A stretch of DNA of 64,000 nt from Trichosphaerium sp. ATCC 40318 (taxonomy: Eukaryota; Discosea; Flabellinia; Trichosidae): positions 1 to 64,000 of the forward strand of contig JALMLS010000541.1 of NCBI GenBank assembly GCA_038496445.1, given 5' to 3'. The stretch's first letter is position 1, and each line of letters starts with the position of its first letter. Made by a program: the position numbers and the translations under genes. Of this stretch, positions 22,925-35,138 are shown one piece after another. The notes under the pieces were generated by a model. The model did no database searches, was not told where the DNA came from, and saw only the letters and a program-made list of their open reading frames with translations.

Positions 22925-24946
22925 ATGATGCTGTATTGTCTGGGTTTAATCAGCTGCTTTTTCTTTCTGGAAGTACAAAGCGCTATCTTTAATATAAAGG
23001 ACTATGGAGCGGTTGGTAATAGGTTCGCGTGTTCGCTTCAGTTTTAATAACGTTGTCAAGGTGATGGTCGCACTTTAAACACAAAGGCTATCGCTGCAGC
23101 CATAAACACAGCATACAAGCGCGGTGGTGGAACTGTTCTAGTACCAAAAGGTGTATTTGTGACAGGTGAGGCACTAAACGCATTATTGTCACGTGTTCTT
23201 TTTTTTTTTTTTGCTACTCTTAGCGCTCTGTAGGTGGTTTCAATATTACCTCAAATGTATCATTATATTTGGATGACGGTGCACAGATTAGAGCTTCTGA
23301 TAACCCAGCAGACTATGTATGCTTACCCAGGTAACAAAAGGCATAAAATCGCCAAAAGACAAAGCTAATGTTGTTACCCTTGGTTGACTTCAGCTGTAGC
23401 CTTACACCTGTTGACAGTGGGGTATGTGACTACCCTTTGGTAGGCATTCCGTATGCACAAAACGTCAGTATTGTCGGTAGTGGACGTATAAATGGTGGTG
23501 CAAATGATCCACCAGGCAAGTAAACTTCTCACTTATTGTTTGACAATAACTAGGTCATCTTGTTGATCACTATGATCCAGTTAACAATATGCTACGTCCC
23601 ATACTTTGGAATATCACAGGATGTACGTTTTTCTCATTGTTGTGATGAATACAACTTATAATTTTGCAAGTTTCTAAATGCGTTTTTTAAGGCAAGCCTG
23701 GAGCTTACTTTTGTCGTCCCAAGCTGCTTGTTATCAAAGAGAGTTCTAGGGTAAGTCTAAGAGGCGTAACATTAGAAAACAGGTACAACGAGTCTTAAAA
23801 CGCTAAAAGTTCAGTTACAGATTTGATTCTTTTTAAGCCCTTTTTGGACAGTTACAATTGATTCTTCACGTGATGTTGTTATTGATGGTTTAACCGTAGT
23901 TGGTGATAGGTAATTTAATAAGTACATTATATGGCTAATTATTGATGTAGACAATGGCCAAACAACGATGGAATAGATCCAATATGTTCCGAAAATATTC
24001 TCATTAAAAACACAAAAGTATCCACTGGAGATGACGCTATTTGTCTAAGTGCCCATAGCAGTAAAAAATCCAGATATATAACAGTACAAAACTGTACTTT
24101 ATCTTCAACTTCAGCAGCTTTGAAAATAGGTGCAATATTTGATACCTCTCCTACAACGATCCTTAACTAAAAAACCCAAAAAGGTGGATACGCTCATTCA
24201 GATTTTACAGATATTTCATTCTACAATATAAACATAGTTGATACTAATAGGGCTCTAGCAATAATGCCTAGGTACTATATACTTTACTATTTCTAAAATT
24301 AACTTAATGAAGGAGGGGCAGTGGACATATAAGGAACGTACGGTATGCTAACATAAGTATTGAAACAAGATATTTTTCAGGTATCATTCTTTTCTCTTTT
24401 GACTTTAAGGCTTTTGGTCTTTTTCTTGTTTACTAAAAATAATCATAGAGGCTTGGTGGGGTGCAGCGGAGCCTATATACGTTACATCATACAATGCAGA
24501 TAGTGATACAAAGTATACTGGAACCATAAATGATATTCGGTTCGAAAACATTACAGCAAAAAGTGAAAATGGAATTGTTGTTAGTGGGAATGCTAGTCTA
24601 ATAGATAATTTGATTTTTGATCACGTGCATGTGAATATTTCTCGATTTAGTAATATATCACACCCAGTACATGATTGGAGACCAAAGAGTGATCCAAGCA
24701 TCGTAAAAGCACTTATTGGTTCGTCTTGCGACAGCTATGCTTCAAACTTTTATTCTCACTTTTTCATCTTTAGATGGGTTCTTTTTGAGTGGTGTTAAAC
24801 AAGGATTGATAAGCGAATGTATAGTTAGCCATGGCAGTGATGTTATATCGTTGTACGGTGAATGTAAGAACGTTACAGAATCAGCACATATCACAGTACA
24901 CTCTCTTCAATGTGTCGAAAACTATTCCACTGTTGAAGTACAATAA
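22925..24946 (+). CDS. Secreted GH28 glycosidase (polygalacturonase family)
   Basis: ATG 22925 with signal peptide MLYCLGLISCFFFLEVQSA, then FNIKDYGAVG and, after an intron, DGRTLNTKAIAAAINTAYKR and GGTVLVPKGVFVTG, the usual start of the right-handed beta helix. Further exons give SLYLDDGAQIRAS, NVSIVGSGRINGG, FWTVTIDSSRDVVIDGLTV, then the catalytic core NNDGIDP (about 23963-23983) and TGDDAICLSAHSS (about 24024-24060), and TSAALKIG. Downstream coils (VRYANISIETRYFS, EAWWGAAEPIYVTSYNA, IRFENITAKSENGIVVSG) match the GH28 clade with EPIY. The acidic pair is present; a GHG motif is not evident. About ten short introns. Role by family: pectin or related polysaccharide hydrolysis outside the cell. 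Confidence 0.9.
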
Positions 24947-25419
24947 ACTGTTGTTCTACGAACTAGCATTCTTCCAATATGAACGACATGAATAAAAAGT
25001 TGAACTTAAGATGTACAATGACATCCTTAACAAGGAAAAGCTTATAATTTTTACAGCAAAATATCATATCATAAATTGCAAGAACACAACGAACTTTTTG
25101 TACACTAAAATATTTTTCCTAACCGCATTGTACATTACTTTTCTACTTGTGAAACTCATCACAAATGATTCAACTTGTTATTCAAAGTAAAGGAGAAAAC
25201 ATTTGAGCTGGTGTCGTCATTGAGACAGTATTCGTAAAAAACTGTAATATTCGCGAACTAAAAATTGCTGAACCCGAAATCACGTGTTAAGTTACATCGT
25301 TCTGCGTAGTATAATAGAACGATTCTTAAGCTCTTTTCTTCTTGGCACACCAAGGATAAGGCGAGGTATGTTAAGTTACATCTTCTACGTTAACACGTTG
25401 ACAATTTCAAGGCGCTTTT
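24947..25419. other. Intergenic
   Basis: Between GH28 and UBL/F-box copy B, both plus strand. AT-rich, with CACGTG at 25282-25287. No gene, RNA or repeat seen. Confidence 0.45.
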
Positions 25420-27385
25420 ATGGAGCACACTCATTGGAATCAGTCTTTTGGCACAAGTGACAACGCACAACAGCTAAAAACATCTTTTAACGTTAAATTC
25501 AAGAAAGAAACGTTCAGAATACGTACATCAACGTATGGAACAGTAATTCAACTCAAACAGGCTGTATATAACGTGACAGGGGTTAAACCACATTTACAAC
25601 GTTATCCTTCACTTGATTGCTCGGAATACGCCAATGTACGTTGTTTTTAAACACAAGTTCTTATTCCACGTGAACCCATCGGAGACTAACCTGCTTTGAA
25701 GGATGAAGTGCTCCCCTATGAAATACTTGGTATAACATATGATTGTGAAGTTATACTAAAGGCAGAGAAGAGTCCTGTTTCATCAGTGGTACAAGGGCTA
25801 AGGTACTTTGTTGCTAAGATGAAAAAAATAAAGTAAAGCTAAGTACCTTCGTTTGGTAGCACTGAGCCCGATTGTAACGCTAGAACCGCACTGATTTATA
25901 GTTTACTTCGGGCTATTCAACCTTATACTGATGATAGAAATGACATACATATACAACAAAATATACAACACGTGAAAGATGGTGGGCAAACACAACCTAA
26001 TATTTTTTGTTCTCTGAACAATCCAACTAAAACATACTTCAATTTTGCGATTTACATCTACACAAGTGATCCCACATGTGACCAAAGCGAGTATGTATAT
26101 GTTTTGGATGTATATTTTGTTTCATTCCAGCTTATCTGACATAAAAATAGAAAAGTATTGTGCTCCAAAGAACTCAAAGAACACTCAACTCTTTCAAATA
26201 TGTATTGGGTATCAATTTACATTCCTGACGTTACAAGAGTTGGGCTTCCCAAGTTTAATGAATATCCCATACTTATCATTGGCAGATTTGCACGTGATAG
26301 AACAGGTATTCTAGCATCCATGGAGGCAAGCACAACTTGTACCTTTATAAAGTTTATAAACACCTTTAATCAAAAACAAGAATATCTTTGTAATCAGTTC
26401 ATTAATGGACTATGTTTTCCTCTAATTTTTTTGTTAAGGGATTGCTAGATAAGAATGAAATCATGTCTAAAATAGAATATATTGCCGTTTGGAATAAATT
26501 TATAAATCGGGGGGCTCGGCTGGCAGGAGTTATTGATTTAACACCAAAACGTGTTGCAATATACTTCTCAACCTTTAACCTTGTTAATTTTGATTTCGAG
26601 ATTCAACTCAAGCGTCCCAAAACAATAATTGATGTGGACCCTGAAAATACAACAGACGAGATTTCAATGATGCCTCCAGGTACCTTTGCCAGATAAATAA
26701 ACTTCAACAGATCTTCAATGAACCGTTTTGTTGTTTACAATTCTTAGAAATAATCACGCTCATATTGGAACATCTCGACTGTGTTTCAACAAAGTGCCTA
26801 TTAACAGCATGCCAGTATCTATATGATTGTGCAAATTTGAGTATTCAACATTACAGTGCTGTCAGTCTTATTGAAAGAGAAGGTCTTCCAGACCATAACA
26901 AGCTGAAACATGTCAAAGAGATTGATATCAGATTCATGTGTAAAGCGGATGCTCAACGTCTTTTACAACAACTATCAAGAGAAAGAAACAATATAAAGAC
27001 AATCAAGACATACCACAAGGATATGTCATACATTGAGAAACAGTTGCCAAGAGCTTCAATTATACCACAAAAGATCTATGTTTGTTTTACAAAAAAGTCC
27101 AAACTACCTAATTGCCTTATTTGTTTAGTACATGACAAAGTCAGTGCATCTGTTTTGATTCTTGAAAAAGATCAGAATATTCAACTCAGGACTTTCTCAA
27201 GCTTTCTCATCGAGTTTCCAGAGATAAAGTTGGTTCAGCTCTACAACAGTCACTACAAAGTATCTTATTTATTTCGAACAATATGCCAAGAGATGAACTG
27301 TAATATCTTCTTTTGTGGAAGTATCAAAGAAGACTTTGTACACCAATATTTTAAGGCAAAAAAAACACGATTCCATTTCTCATAA
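25420..27385 (+). CDS. Ubiquitin-like/F-box protein, copy B (intact)
   Basis: ATG 25420. Exon 1 (to 25635) and exon 2 (about 25695-25802) form a ubiquitin-like beta-grasp domain: VKFKKETFRIRTSTYGTVIQ, LKQAVYNVTGVKPHLQRYP, then EVLPYEILGITYDCEVIL. The middle region (about 25860-26330; CNARTALIYSLLRAIQPYTD, YWVSIYIPDVTRVG, NEYPILIIGRF) is unrecognised. An intron 26091-26150 removes an in-frame TGA. The exon at about 26450-26675 ends in MMPP and splices to EIITLILEHLDCVSTKCLLT at 26755, reconstituting an F-box-like motif. A 200-residue C-terminal exon follows (EIDIRFMCKADAQRLLQQL; LIEFPEIKLVQLYNSHYKVS) to 27385. Copy A is the broken paralogue. The acceptor before the second UBL exon differs from copy A, shifting the junction by three codons. 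Role inferred: SCF-type adaptor with its own ubiquitin-like domain. Confidence 0.75.
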
Positions 27386-27633
27386 ATAAAAAAGCTTGTT
27401 CCAAACATAACGGAAATTCTTTCTAGTCACTTCGAAAGTTGGTGTGTTGAAAACATAGGTCAATCAAACCTAAAATCTAGGCCTTCTTGTTCAGGTGCTT
27501 GTTGGGTGATTCCGTTTTATAAACATGCTCTACACTAGTGGTGCCTGTAGAGTACTTTCACCGCTTGCAATTTTTCTTCGTACACAACTTTTTTTTTGTC
27601 AATTGTTTTCTGCATTTTGTTCCATAGTAAACT

Positions 27634-29306
27634 ATGGATGCTCACAATACGCTCACAGATATGGAAACCCTGTGGGCGATGACAGAATACAATATTATAA
27701 AAGGATACGATGATCTAGCGTTAGGTAACCTGATTGTTTCTACACCAAAAAAAATTAGGGCTGCTAGGGTTGTAGTGACACGTTAATCCATTACAGCCTT
27801 CTCTCACTTTACCCGCCAAAACACTTATCTTTTAACGACGCTTTGTCGCTAACCTTCAATTTGTCAGGAGGCTTACAGCGAGATGGCGTATATGACTATG
27901 CTATTAACAAAGATAAAGCTACAAAAAAATTGGTAGACCTCTTCGTCTTAAAAACAATGCTGGGGCATGAGAAAATCTGGGAGTATAACACACGTGTTTT
28001 GAAGTGTTTTATTCAATCAATACCAAAAAATTGGCGCAGAGATGAAGGTTCTAACTTTGTACTTATCCTTGAAGAACTCTTCTTCCAGGTGCGTGACGAA
28101 AGGTATTTGGAGCGTTGTAAGTTACTCACCAATGATTTTAACAGATAATTCTATCTTCCTTCGATAGCAACAGCTTTTCGGTGGTGATCCTTGAAGATTA
28201 CACTGCTAAGGTCCTTCCTCTTTATGGTACTACTATTTTTGTTTTTCGCGCCATTTTCTTATCCTGTCACCTAGTACCATTGAATGAAGAAAATGCGTTG
28301 AGTGCTTTACCACAAACAACGCTGGACAACATGGTTTTGGAAATAAAAAAGCTTCTTGAATGCTTGCGCACTGATCCACTGCTTGAAGAGAAAGAAACCA
28401 AACTGTACATCTCAGTACGCACAAACTACTCTTACACGTGCTGATTAGAAATAGAACCTAAAAATTGTACATAGAAGAGACCAATTTAGTGAACAAATCA
28501 CTAAATATCTACAGCCTCTTTTTGACGCTCACCCAACCACTTTGTTAGAACAGGTACACGTTTTACTGCTCTCTGAATTCTCCAAATAAACTTGTTTAAA
28601 TTAGAAGGTTTGTGGTAAACCTAGAATGGAACGCAAAGAGCCGAACGAGCCTATACGGATTTCAGCAGAGGAGTTGAAGGTATGAGAATAATGCTTCGTA
28701 TTCACGTGTTTTACTATTTTTAGAAGTTCGATAAGAACGTGGTATCAATTGCAATCAATCCTTCTGAGGCAGTGCTGGCGTTCAAAGAGGGAGCTGCTAC
28801 GAACAATGTGACATTACAGTTTTTTTGTAGTCTCATGTTAACATGTTGTGGTAGAACGAACTGGGAATTAACACTGCAAGTGATGCCAGTGATATGGTTG
28901 ACATAGCCGGTATTTGAATTAACATCGCGTTTTGCTTATTTCTTCGAACCTAGATGGACTTCCAGCGTTGGTACTAGAGTCGGTTTCTTCTCTCCCCAAT
29001 AGACGCAGATCAGCCAGACCTTGGAGTTCAAATGAAGAACATTATGTAGAACAAGGTACTTCCCAACTTGGTGTCAGGTTCTAGTCTTACGATTCTGTTA
29101 GGTGTAAAAAAATATGGTGAAGGAAAATGGGTTAAAATCCGGGATGATCCTGCTTTTAATTTTATGGTCTGTGCTAATCACTAATACAAACTATTTCGCA
29201 CTTTGTTAATTTATTGTTTTTCTTTCAGGGTCGAACGAATGTTGATATTAAAGACAAATGGAGGACAATGACGAAAAAAAAGCGAAGAGACAGTTTACAT
29301 TCTTGA
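27634..29306 (+). CDS. TRF-type Myb (telobox) protein
   Basis: ATG 27634. An N-terminal helical region over several exons (LTFNLSGGLQRDGVYDYAIN, KLVDLFVLKTMLGHEKIW, VLKCFIQSIPKNWR, ILEELFFQ; later NMVLEIKKLLECLRTDPLL) is the size and position of a TRFH-like dimerisation domain, but I cannot prove homology. The C-terminal exons (about 29000-29306) encode one Myb repeat: SARPWSSNEEHYVEQGVKKYG, GKWVKIRDDPAF, then GRTNVDIKDKWRTMTKKKRR. VDIKDKWR is the telobox signature of telomere-repeat binders such as TRF1/2, Taz1 and plant TBPs. The stop is TGA 29304-29306. Predicted role: binding double-stranded telomeric repeats in the nucleus. The exon 1 donor is uncertain (a GC|GTTAGG junction keeps frame). 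Confidence 0.82.
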
Positions 29307-30020
29307 TTTCCACTACTATATTGTAAGCGCATACATTATTTAATAAAAAACAGCTTTCGACAAGTATTTAATACGTTGCAAGTACTTCACTTTAGTCCAA
29401 ACGATTACCTCACAAAGCTTGTCAAAGACTAACTACATATCTTATAGGATGGCCCTGACAGACTCGAGTAAATCATTCAATATGAGTTGGCAGGCGAAAT
29501 ACAATTAGATCTTTCTGGTATGTGACAGGTGAAGCCAAGAAGTGTCTTTGCTCAATCTTGATTATTGTGCTAATCATAGATAAGGCGTCGCTGAAAAGTT
29601 ATTGCTACCTAGTGAAAAACAACCTTAAGTTGAACCACATGACAACTAGGCACTATATCACAAGTTGTTGCTACAAACCCCTGAACTCATATTTACTCAG
29701 TATCTTTACAGACAAATGCTTGTGAAGAGGATCGAATCTAAGTTCCGAATTTGCCACAAATCCCGAAAATACGATCATTTCCAACCAAGAAAAGGTTCTG
29801 TGCGCAAATGTACGATGTATCGAGCAAAAAAGTGAGAACAAATCCAAAGTATTTATACAAAGCACGGTAGGTGCATCCAAGTTATCCCGCCAGTGATTTC
29901 CTTATTAGGTATAAAAAAGAGCTATAAATACAATTATATTAAACAGTTTATTTATAGAATAAGGAAAGAATGTAAACGTTATACAAATATTGTACTTATA
30001 AGGATATGGTTTACGCGTAT
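29307..30020. other. Intergenic, convergent
   Basis: Between the 3' ends of the TRF-like gene (plus) and the UFM1 protease (minus). AT-rich; AATAAA-like signals near 29340 and 29955-29960. No supported gene. Confidence 0.45.
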
Positions 30021-31044
30021 TCACGCCTTATTATTAACATCAGGTTGATCTGTTGGAAACAAAACAAGCCAGCTTGATTGCTTAGTAACCAAGAAAGCAT
30101 CTTCAAAGGTCATCCAATAAACACCATTACAACCAAATACATCGTTTTTGTTAGCACCTAAAAACACGTTAATATTTCAAATCTAGTTTTATTTCTTCTG
30201 TTCTACTACTAAAGGTTAACTTACTTTCCAGATCCTTCTTGTAATCTTCTTCTTTTGCACCACCTAGTTAGTTTGTAATTTAGATAATGACAGATTTACC
30301 AGTGATAAAAAAAAACCCGAAAAAATTTTAGAGTTTTGGAAGCCGTACCCTCGTAATGAGGATCAAACCGTAAAACAAGCACTTTGTCGCCGTCCACAAT
30401 GATACCTCCAATCACATAAGCTTTAATACGGTCGTCTATCATAACAGGTGTCTTATGTTTTTCAAAATGATTCTTAAGCATGTTTACGAACGCTGAAAGA
30501 TCAGAGTCTTTGAAAAACTCGAATTCATTCATCTAAAACAGAATTTAAAAGTGTATATATGTTTAGTATTTATTAATCGCGTACTTTGAGTTTATACATA
30601 TGCCTGAGGTATGCAGCAGCATCTGGCGGCTCTAAAAATATGTTTATAATGTACTGGCGTCAAAACCAAAATAATTTCTCTGTTTTAACTGTACCTATCC
30701 ATTTATGTGATCCTACGTCAGACGGTTTAAACCTACCCATTGCGGCGAATGTTTTTTGAACATCCAGAAGCTTTGGCATTTCTTTGAGCTCGAACGTTTT
30801 TCGTTTCTCCAAGGCGCTTATAATCATCTACTGGCTTTAGTGAATAGCTTTAGACATGGTTTAGTACCTGTAAACAACGGTACGCGCAACCCCATCCGCT
30901 GTCAACCTCACCGTAGCAATTATAATGATAATAGTCTAATGGTGTACATAGAGCGCTTTCTTAAATTATTTAGCGTAAAATGTATTTTAAAATCGTACCA
31001 TTCGTGCGAAACAATGCTGTGAGGTTTGTAGGTACCGGTTCCAT
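30021..31044 (-). CDS. UFM1-specific cysteine protease (UfSP, peptidase C78)
   Basis: Assembled over about seven short exons from ATG 31044. Exon 2 ends with GEVDSGWGCAYRCLQ, holding the catalytic Cys (codon 30886-30888). Next come LLDVQKTFAAMG, then VGSHKWI, matching the VGSxxWIG block of UfSP proteins. The exon at about 30537-30353 carries HFEKHKTPVMIDDRIKAYVI, GGIIVDGDKVLVLRFDPHYEG, with catalytic Asp and His as D-P-H (30362-30364 and 30356-30358). The last exons give YWMTFEDAFLVTKQSSWLVLF and the stop at 30021. The protein is about 240 residues, close to UfSP1 and lacking the long N-terminus of UfSP2. Family role: matures UFM1 and removes it from targets. All catalytic residues are present, so a working UFMylation pathway is expected in this organism. 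Confidence 0.93.
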
Positions 31045-31339
31045 CTATAGTACTGTCAGTTAATCTATTTTTATGAAATAAACTTGTACGTTGTGGTCTC
31101 AGTACACGCGCAAACTAATAAAGTTGTACTCCAGATAATTCAGTCCAATAGCACAAAAGAGGGATTTAAAAAAAAGTTTTGGAAGTCAATATCGCTCAAC
31201 ATCCATTTGTACACTTCTATAAGCACGCAATAGTAATGCAAATACTCCAAGTACACTAGTAAATGAATTCATTCAAGCTACAATAATAGCGATTTGCTAC
31301 AGTTTTTCAGACAATCAATAACAAAGGGGAGGGTTACAA

Positions 31340-34300
31340 ATGGACGATACGCCCGAGGGGCACTATAAGAAGGGTTGTATCTATTACGAGAATCAAAATT
31401 ATTCTACTGCGTATAAATACTATCTATTGGCTGCAGATGCAGGCTACGTTGATGCGCAGAATGATGTTGCTGTGTTATTAGATCAAGGCGCGTACCTATT
31501 CCTTTTGGGCGCCTAAATATAGCTGCTTCTTTTCCAGGAGATACACCTTAACGCTCAGCGTTGATATTCATCAGATTTTTTGGCGCTAATTCCATTTAGG
31601 CGTTGGAGTGAAACCAAATGCCAAACTTGCAATTCATTGGTATTCTAGAGCAGCGAAGAAAGGACATATTGAGGTACGTGTTTTAATGGTTAATTATCCA
31701 ATCGGAATGTTCAAAACAAAAAAGGCTATGTTATTGGTTCAATAAGTTGCCTAACGTATGTTTATGGTCGTCATAACATTTACTTACTACCGTAACACCG
31801 TTTTAAAAACATTTTTTTACAACAAAATCTTATCGCAAACCTTATTTTCTAGGCTTCTTACAACCTTGGCGTATTATACCAGCGTGGACACGGCGTAAAA
31901 CGCGATCTTACACGAGCTGCTAAATTATTTACTGTTGCATCACATGGTGGCCATCCAGACGCGCAGTACAATTTGGGGTACGTTTTTTATCTTTTTCTTC
32001 GTTTTTTGCACAAACCGTTTTTTTTTTCCCTTTCGAAGCGTTATTTAAACATTGCAGTACATTAAATATAAACTAGAGTCATGTACCAAGGAGGTTTTGG
32101 CATTTCTCAAGACTACAAAATGGCAGCGAAATGGTATGCTAGAGCAGCAGACCCTGATTCGCATGGATTCGCCATGGCGCAGGTGTGTATACGTGTCGAT
32201 AGGTTTTTATCGAAAAGCACACTAACGAACTCCTCTTTTTTTCGTTTTTGTTCATTTTTCGCTTTATTGCAAAACTTTGCAACTACTTCCTGGTTTTTTT
32301 CTCAATTTTGAACTACTCACGTAGTTTCACCTGTTTCTTTTTTACCTAGCGCCAAAAATATCTTCTATTTCACGTGTAGTATTCTAAACTACCATCACAC
32401 GCGTTTAAATATTTCATTGCTCGTGATGGCGCAATTAACTCTCTTTTAGTCTAATCTTGGTGTGTTGTATGAAAAAGGCTTAGGCATAAAGCCAAATGCA
32501 GATTTAGCGTTCTATTACTACCAACTATCGGCTAATCAAGGTGATTTTGCGTTTTTTGTAGAATTCTGTTTTTTTCGTTTATTGAGAAAAAGTAACTCCC
32601 GTTTTTTACGTTAATACTAATCTCCGGCGCATAGGCTATGGTCTTGGGGAGTTTAATCTTGGTGTTGCGTACGAAAATGGTATTGGCACTACACCTAATA
32701 CTAAAGCGGCGATAAAGTGGTATACACGATGTACGTAGTCTGGATATATTGTGGATAGCCAAAATTAGTTTTTCTGATTTTTTTGTTAGCTGCGAAACAT
32801 GGTTGTGAAAAATCATTGTACGCGTTGGGAAAAATGCACTGGGATGGTATAGGAACGCGAAGGAATCTACATAAAGGCTTGGAATTAATAGAAAAGGCTG
32901 CAAAACTTGGCTATGAAAAAGCGGAAGCCAAGCTCAAGATGATATCAAGAAGTGCGTATTAGTGAATACATGTAATGGAGAATTTTTCTTCTGTTTACAG
33001 AGCTACATGGATATTTTTTTCTGACATTACTGACATTATTGTTTTTCAAGGTGTACCAACAGAGAGTCATTTGGATAATATTTCTCACGTCCATCCTGAC
33101 TCTATAAAGTATGAACTAGATCCAGATACAAAAACGCGGATATCAGCTGGTAGTTGTGTACTAGGTACGTCCAATTTTGGCTTTTTTTGCATTGGATATC
33201 CAAAAAAAAATCCATTAAACGTCAGATTCTGTGGAGGATATTTTTGGACCTGCTTGTTTTAGACATGTCAATCAAAAACACGACTTTTGTATTTATTCGG
33301 CTGTAGGCAAGTCATATCTTGCTTCTTTTCGTGGTACACTTGTAGCAGTTCGTGTATTACCAAAAGTGAACTCAACTGGCGAGGATAGAATAGAGTTTGT
33401 TCGTGAAGCTTACTTGTTACAAAATATCCGGCATCCCAATATCATCACATTCATGGGTGATAACCAAGAATCAACAGAACTAGGCATGCTATGGTATTTA
33501 ACAGCGTACGTGAAAAGTATTCTTCGTGTTGTTTTTTTTTTAGTCAAACCGAAAAGTTTCTTATTGTTTCTAACTTTTGTCAGTTACCCAGAGCGAGGTC
33601 CTTTATCTGGCTTAATAAAATCTCGTGCATGGTCTGTAGAATGGGGCAACTTAGGGCGTCACATTGCATTAGATACTGCACGTGCTTTGTGTTTCTTGCA
33701 TCAATCTGGCTACGTTCATTTGGATGTAGCATCACATAATATACTTGTACGTCATTCTTTTTATCCATTTATATCTACAAAAGTGCTTATGTATTTTGCT
33801 TGTATAGATAAGTGCAGGCGGCACAGCAAAGCTTAGTGCATTTCACATGTGCTATGATGTACAATCAATGGTAAAGATGCGGAATAAGGAAAAACCAAAG
33901 CCTAGGAACGGTAGCATTCCGTGGGCTGCTCCTGAGTTCATCCTTGGGCGGAAAATATCACAAAAGGCGGATGTTTATAGGTACATAGTTGTAGTTAATG
34001 CTAGAGTAGTCTAGACTGGAAATCTTTTCCCGTTACTAACAATCGTTTTTGTAGTTTGGCTATTGTACTTTTTGAAATTATAATGCAAAAGTTACCATGG
34101 GTTGGGTATGATGTTGAAGATATCAAACGATTTGTTACCGAAGGAGAGTGTGTTGGTAATTCAAATATGATGCCAATGGGTGTAGCTGACACATGGGAGA
34201 AGTGCGTTTGAGTTAAATTTGTCATCAACACTTTTTTTGCACTTTGAAGTTATTGACGTAATTACTCAATTCAAGGATGCTTTCAACCAAACCTTCTCAT

Positions 34301-34507
34301 CGATTGGATTCACAAGATGTTGTTTTATCATTAGAAAGTTACAATAAGCGCTGGGACGAGACATTAAGCCAACGTATGATCAAAACTACTTGTAGAGCAG
34401 TTTTTCTTATTTATTTCGTGCAACAGATTTATAACTTTTTTATAGAAAGAGACCATGGTCCCACAATGCTGGAAAGATACAAAGATATGGATGCTAATCC
34501 TTCATAA
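31340..34507 (+). CDS. Sel1-repeat protein with C-terminal pseudokinase
   Basis: ATG 31340. About seven Sel1-like (TPR-like) repeats fill the N-terminal half, one or two per exon: AYKYYLLAADAGYVDAQNDV, AIHWYSRAAKKGHIEASYNL, AAKLFTVASHGGHPDAQYNLG, AAKWYARAADPDSHG, AIKWYTR, ALGKMHWDGIGTRRN. A TKL-like kinase domain starts near 33300: YLASFRGTLVAVRVLP, EFVREAYLLQNIRHPNIITF, GYVHLDVASHNIL, GGTAKLSAFHM, GSIPWAAPEFILG, KADVYSLAIVLFEIIMQKLP. The beta-3 Lys is Arg (codon 33351-33353) and DFG is SAF (Ser codon 33835-33837), while the alpha-C Glu, HLD Asp, Asn and APE are kept. I therefore call it a pseudokinase. The Sel1 part suggests protein binding; the partner is unknown. Divergent from the UFM1 protease, 295 bp apart. 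Confidence 0.88.
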
Positions 34508-35138
34508 TTTTTCCCCTTTTTTTTTGAATCGCTGACTCTCTCCTGCAACCAATTTTTTTTTAGACACCATTCATTTTTTTTGCTGAAGTATAATTTGTTC
34601 TCTATGAGACTTCTTTACTTACACTAATAATGAATGGTCGTTCTATGGTCTTTCTTGTACTCTATGTTTGGTAAATAACCACAAGCAATGTTTGTAAGAG
34701 AAAAGGCAATCCAGGAAAACCAAACCCCTTGTATTACTGTAAAAAAAAAAAATAACAAAATAATAACAAGTTGTTATCTTATCACAGAGTTTACTTTATT
34801 ACAGCTCGCTTTACCAAGGAATACAAGCTGTTTCAAGAATAAAATATCAGCGAATGCTTTTCACTTAAGGTTGTGACCAGGAGCAAACTGTTTTCAACTC
34901 TATTATCATTCTTGTTGATCTCCTTTTTGAATCGTAATCTGCCATTGTATAGAACTGCTACTTGCTGATGTTGTTTTATGATACTACCGTACTTAAACAA
35001 CTACCTCTCACTTATCAAACGCCAGTAAAGTACTTATTTATATTGTCATGATTTTTTTAATTTCTTTCTAAATGCGAAACCAAGGTCTTGTATGTTGTTT
35101 TTATTGTACAAGTGTTTTCATGGTAAGGTTTCTTTAAT
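34508..35138. other. Intergenic, convergent
   Basis: Between the pseudokinase and F-box/LRR 3' ends. Long T and A runs. No supported gene or RNA. Confidence 0.45.

Noticed and set aside
26131-26139. In-frame TGA suggesting that UBL/F-box copy B is also a pseudogene
   Set aside because: An intron 26091-26150 with GTATGT and AATAG removes it and restores the conserved frame.
27525-27713. Hydrophobic open frame of 62 codons
   Set aside because: It overlaps the start of the TRF-like gene in another frame and has no similarity.
29522-29725. Possible small gene in the convergent spacer
   Set aside because: No start context, splice signals or similarity; composition is like the surrounding spacer.
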